The notes under the pieces were generated by a model that searched no databases, was not told the origin of the DNA, and saw only the letters and a program-made list of their open reading frames with translations. The translations under genes were made by a program, and so were the position numbers. From positions 1 to 39,151 of the forward strand of contig SVNM01000017.1 in NCBI GenBank assembly GCA_015066875.1: DNA of 39,151 nt. Direction: 5' to 3'. This DNA comes from Ruminococcus sp. (lineage in GTDB: Bacteria > Bacillota > Clostridia > Oscillospirales > Ruminococcaceae). Below are positions 39,132-39,151 of this stretch, one piece after another. Every line of letters starts with the position of its first letter. Position 1 is the first letter of the stretch.

Positions 39132-39151
39132 AAAACTTGAAAGTTTTAGGA

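Overview
The window looks like chromosomal DNA of a low-GC Gram-positive bacterium of the class Clostridia, most likely Ruminococcus or a close Oscillospiraceae relative. The grounds are a clostridial-type division and cell-wall (dcw) cluster, MurE with the meso-diaminopimelate DNPR motif, SigH-like, SpoVG and SpoIID/LytB proteins, class B sortases, strong AGGAGG ribosome binding sites and several TTG/GTG starts. The genus is an inference; no rRNA or other marker is present. Apart from a dispersed-repeat-like inverted repeat at the right edge, no mobile element is visible.

Left half, all on the minus strand and described here in coordinate order. 1-2040 holds the 5' part of trmK, a DUF1858 protein, a double zinc-ribbon protein and a SigH-like sigma factor; a tRNA-like structure sits between the last two. 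2054-4865 holds a DivIVA-like coiled-coil protein and ftsZ, each with its own good promoter. 5074-17034 is the dcw cluster, transcribed mraZ-rsmH-ftsL-PBP(PASTA)-murE-mraY-ftsW-murG-murA-ftsQ. It starts at a near-consensus promoter followed by three 10-bp-phased direct repeats that fit a MraZ operator. A second phased array of the same motif lies about 300 bp upstream. An unusual 332-bp structured gap separates ftsL from the PBP gene.

17494-22045 is a surface/envelope operon, transcribed cinA-sortase-sortase-SpoIID/LytB; the SpoIID/LytB domain appears circularly permuted. 22147-24472 is the sulfur-transfer pair cysteine desulfurase-thiI.

Transcription diverges at about 24.57 kb. The right half is on the plus strand: a YfhO-type membrane protein, a NUDIX hydrolase, (spoVG on the minus strand), murC-lexA, zapA-U32 peptidase-dut-DUF4321-mreB-mreC-mreD-PBP2, and an M23 peptidase resembling SpoIIQ. 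Together the two halves supply lipid II precursor synthesis (murA, murC, murE, mraY, murG), the divisome (ftsZ, zapA, ftsQ, ftsL, ftsW, PBP) and the elongasome (mreBCD, PBP2). Around them are regulators (MraZ, LexA, SigH-like, SpoVG) and envelope enzymes.

The most interesting items are the permuted SpoIID protein in a sortase operon, the tRNA-like element with a shortened anticodon arm, the distal MraZ-box-like array and the structured leader of the PBP gene. I did not find a clearly new defence or mobile system.
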